From the NCBI GenBank assembly GCA_030744435.1, contig JASLQO010000032.1:310001-374000 (forward strand): DNA of 64,000 nucleotides, given 5' to 3'. Every line of letters begins with the position of its first letter. Position 1 is the stretch's first letter. Shown piece after piece: positions 63,931 to 64,000 of this stretch. Position numbers and translations under genes: made by a program. This DNA is from JASLQO01 sp002327525 (lineage in GTDB: Bacteria > Pseudomonadota > Gammaproteobacteria > Pseudomonadales > Azotimanducaceae). Under the pieces are notes generated by a model. That model was not told where the DNA came from and did no database searches. It saw only the letters and a program-made list of their open reading frames with translations.

Positions 63931-64000
63931 GCGCCGTTCACGGCATTTACCTCGGGTGGTCAATCTTGCTAGATTGCAGATGCATCAATGAGGGGAGGTG

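Overview
The window is about 64 kb of GC-rich, gene-dense bacterial DNA. Three gene orders point to a gammaproteobacterium: leuCDB-asd-fimV-truA-trpF-trpBA-folC-SPOR-cvpA, sdhC..sucABlpdCD with a divergent gltA, and selA-selB with a tRNA-Sec nearby. No 16S gene is present, so nothing finer can be said. The number of broken genes would suit a host-associated or otherwise decaying genome, or a draft or metagenome assembly with false joins.

Region 1 (1-13.4 kb, minus strand) is a tightly overlapping biosynthetic block for leucine, aspartate semialdehyde and tryptophan. It also holds truA, fimV, folC, a SPOR protein and the start of cvpA. A LysR regulator diverges from leuC, and the gap between them carries two perfect inverted repeats 22 bp apart. 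accD, normally next to folC, is absent. Region 2 (13.4-28.9 kb) holds aroC, prmB, a secreted DUF4892-like protein, htpG and the TCA operon, followed by gltA on the opposite strand. The sdh part is damaged: the start of sdhD runs in frame into the middle of sdhB, and sdhA is missing. Region 3 (28.9-38.4 kb) has an NAD-linked oxidoreductase, a PLP decarboxylase-like enzyme, selA, selB, an FAD oxidoreductase, an AsnC-type remnant, a class V aminotransferase, a reverse-transcriptase/acyl-CoA-synthetase chimera and tRNA-Sec.

Region 4 (38.4-45 kb) is a scarred accessory stretch behind tRNA-Sec. It contains a truncated ORF with a HEPN-like motif, a TetR tail, an Lnt-like membrane nitrilase, an ISL3-type remnant, a MetX-family acyltransferase, a DsbA-like protein and a PA3496-like acidic protein. 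Region 5 (44.7-50.6 kb, minus) reads as a periplasmic amine-oxidation cluster: TTQ amine dehydrogenase large subunit, MauD-like maturation protein, TTQ light subunit and cytochrome c. A SorAB-like molybdenum pair (SorA frameshifted) and an acyl-CoA synthetase follow. mauE is missing.

Region 6 (50.8-64 kb, mainly plus) is catabolic. It has an enoyl-CoA hydratase, GST, amidohydrolase remnant, acyl-CoA carboxyltransferase, rhodanese-VOC fusion, hydratase, broken 2-hydroxyacid dehydrogenase, two aldo/keto reductases, larB-larE and two class III CoA-transferases. The last part suggests 2-hydroxyacid handling (nickel-pincer racemase cofactor plus CoA transfer), but larA and larC are not here.

The most notable feature is the number of clean deletion scars and gene fusions, several in frame (sdhD-sdhB, amidohydrolase, RT-FadD, 2-hydroxyacid dehydrogenase). 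I also see short AT-rich patches inside otherwise GC-rich conserved genes. Long-read mapping is needed to tell real genome erosion from assembly error.
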